DNA of 15,108 nt from an uncultured Fretibacterium sp. (GTDB lineage: Bacteria; Synergistota; Synergistia; Synergistales; Aminobacteriaceae). Location of the stretch: positions 1-15,108 of the forward strand of contig CALAUZ010000267.1 in the NCBI GenBank assembly GCA_937892105.1, in the 5' to 3' direction. Both the position numbers and the translations under genes were made by a program. The notes beneath the pieces were generated by a model. It saw nothing but the letters and a program-made list of their open reading frames with translations, had not been told where the DNA came from and did no database searches. The first letter of the stretch is position 1. Each line of letters starts with the position of its first letter. Of this stretch, positions 15,071 to 15,108 are shown in pieces.

Positions 15071-15108
15071 ATGGCTGAGATAGGACGCCGCTTCAGGGGT
15101 AAAATTCC
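15071..15108 (+). CDS. Start of an unidentified gene, cut by the window end
   Basis: ATG at 15071 with GGGGTGA at 15054-15060, 10 nt upstream, followed by 12 open codons reading MAEIGRRFRGKI. The segment is basic. It lies downstream of a predicted promoter and after a terminator, so it probably begins a new transcription unit. Too short to identify. Confidence 0.45.
   Translation, partial: MAEIGRRFRGKI

Overview
The window is protein-coding bacterial chromosome: nine complete ordinary genes in a compact rightward block, then leuA with an upstream attenuator, an RNase Z-like hydrolase, and a divergent LysR/hydrolase pair. From about 1350 onward the genes share one style: rich in AGG/AGA and ATA codons, with tight overlaps and C-rich/G-rich hairpin terminators. 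Gene content and style suggest a gut or rumen anaerobe, possibly Synergistota. That assignment is inference from style and cannot be proven from this window.

Region 1 (1 to about 1300) looks different. It carries the 3' end of a CvpA-like membrane gene and the start of a zinc-finger Clp ATPase of the type found in gut Clostridia. Codon use is CGC/CGG-rich with no ATA. Inside the conserved NBD1 Walker A region (about 1290-1350) the open frame passes without interruption into a ClpB disaggregase in the AGG/ATA style. The result is a hybrid of a ClpC-like N-terminus and a ClpB body. It is either a metagenome assembly chimera, which I favour, or a real N-terminal swap.

Region 2 (3302-10127): after a terminator-like hairpin comes a probable operon with gaps of 0-26 nt or short overlaps: secreted cyclophilin, 2-hydroxyacid dehydrogenase, NAD(P)H-hydrate dehydratase, a small two-helix membrane protein, tsaE, tsaB, cvpA and mutS2. 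It mixes metabolite repair and tRNA t6A modification with envelope and DNA/ribosome-related functions.

Region 3 (10142-12767): a near-consensus promoter, a 24-codon leader peptide with four Leu codons in a run of five, mutually exclusive hairpins and an intrinsic terminator precede leuA (2-isopropylmalate synthase). This is the architecture of ribosome-mediated leucine attenuation and is the best-supported regulatory system in the window. A metallo-beta-lactamase-fold hydrolase follows leuA.

Region 4 (12733-15108): a LysR regulator runs leftward, overlapping the hydrolase end by 35 bp. It is divergent from a secreted alpha/beta hydrolase with a Cys nucleophile. A 15-bp palindrome between the two predicted promoters is the likely operator. 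A terminator follows, then a new promoter and the first 12 codons of a gene that runs off the window. I saw no tRNA, rRNA, CRISPR, insertion sequence or obvious defence system.
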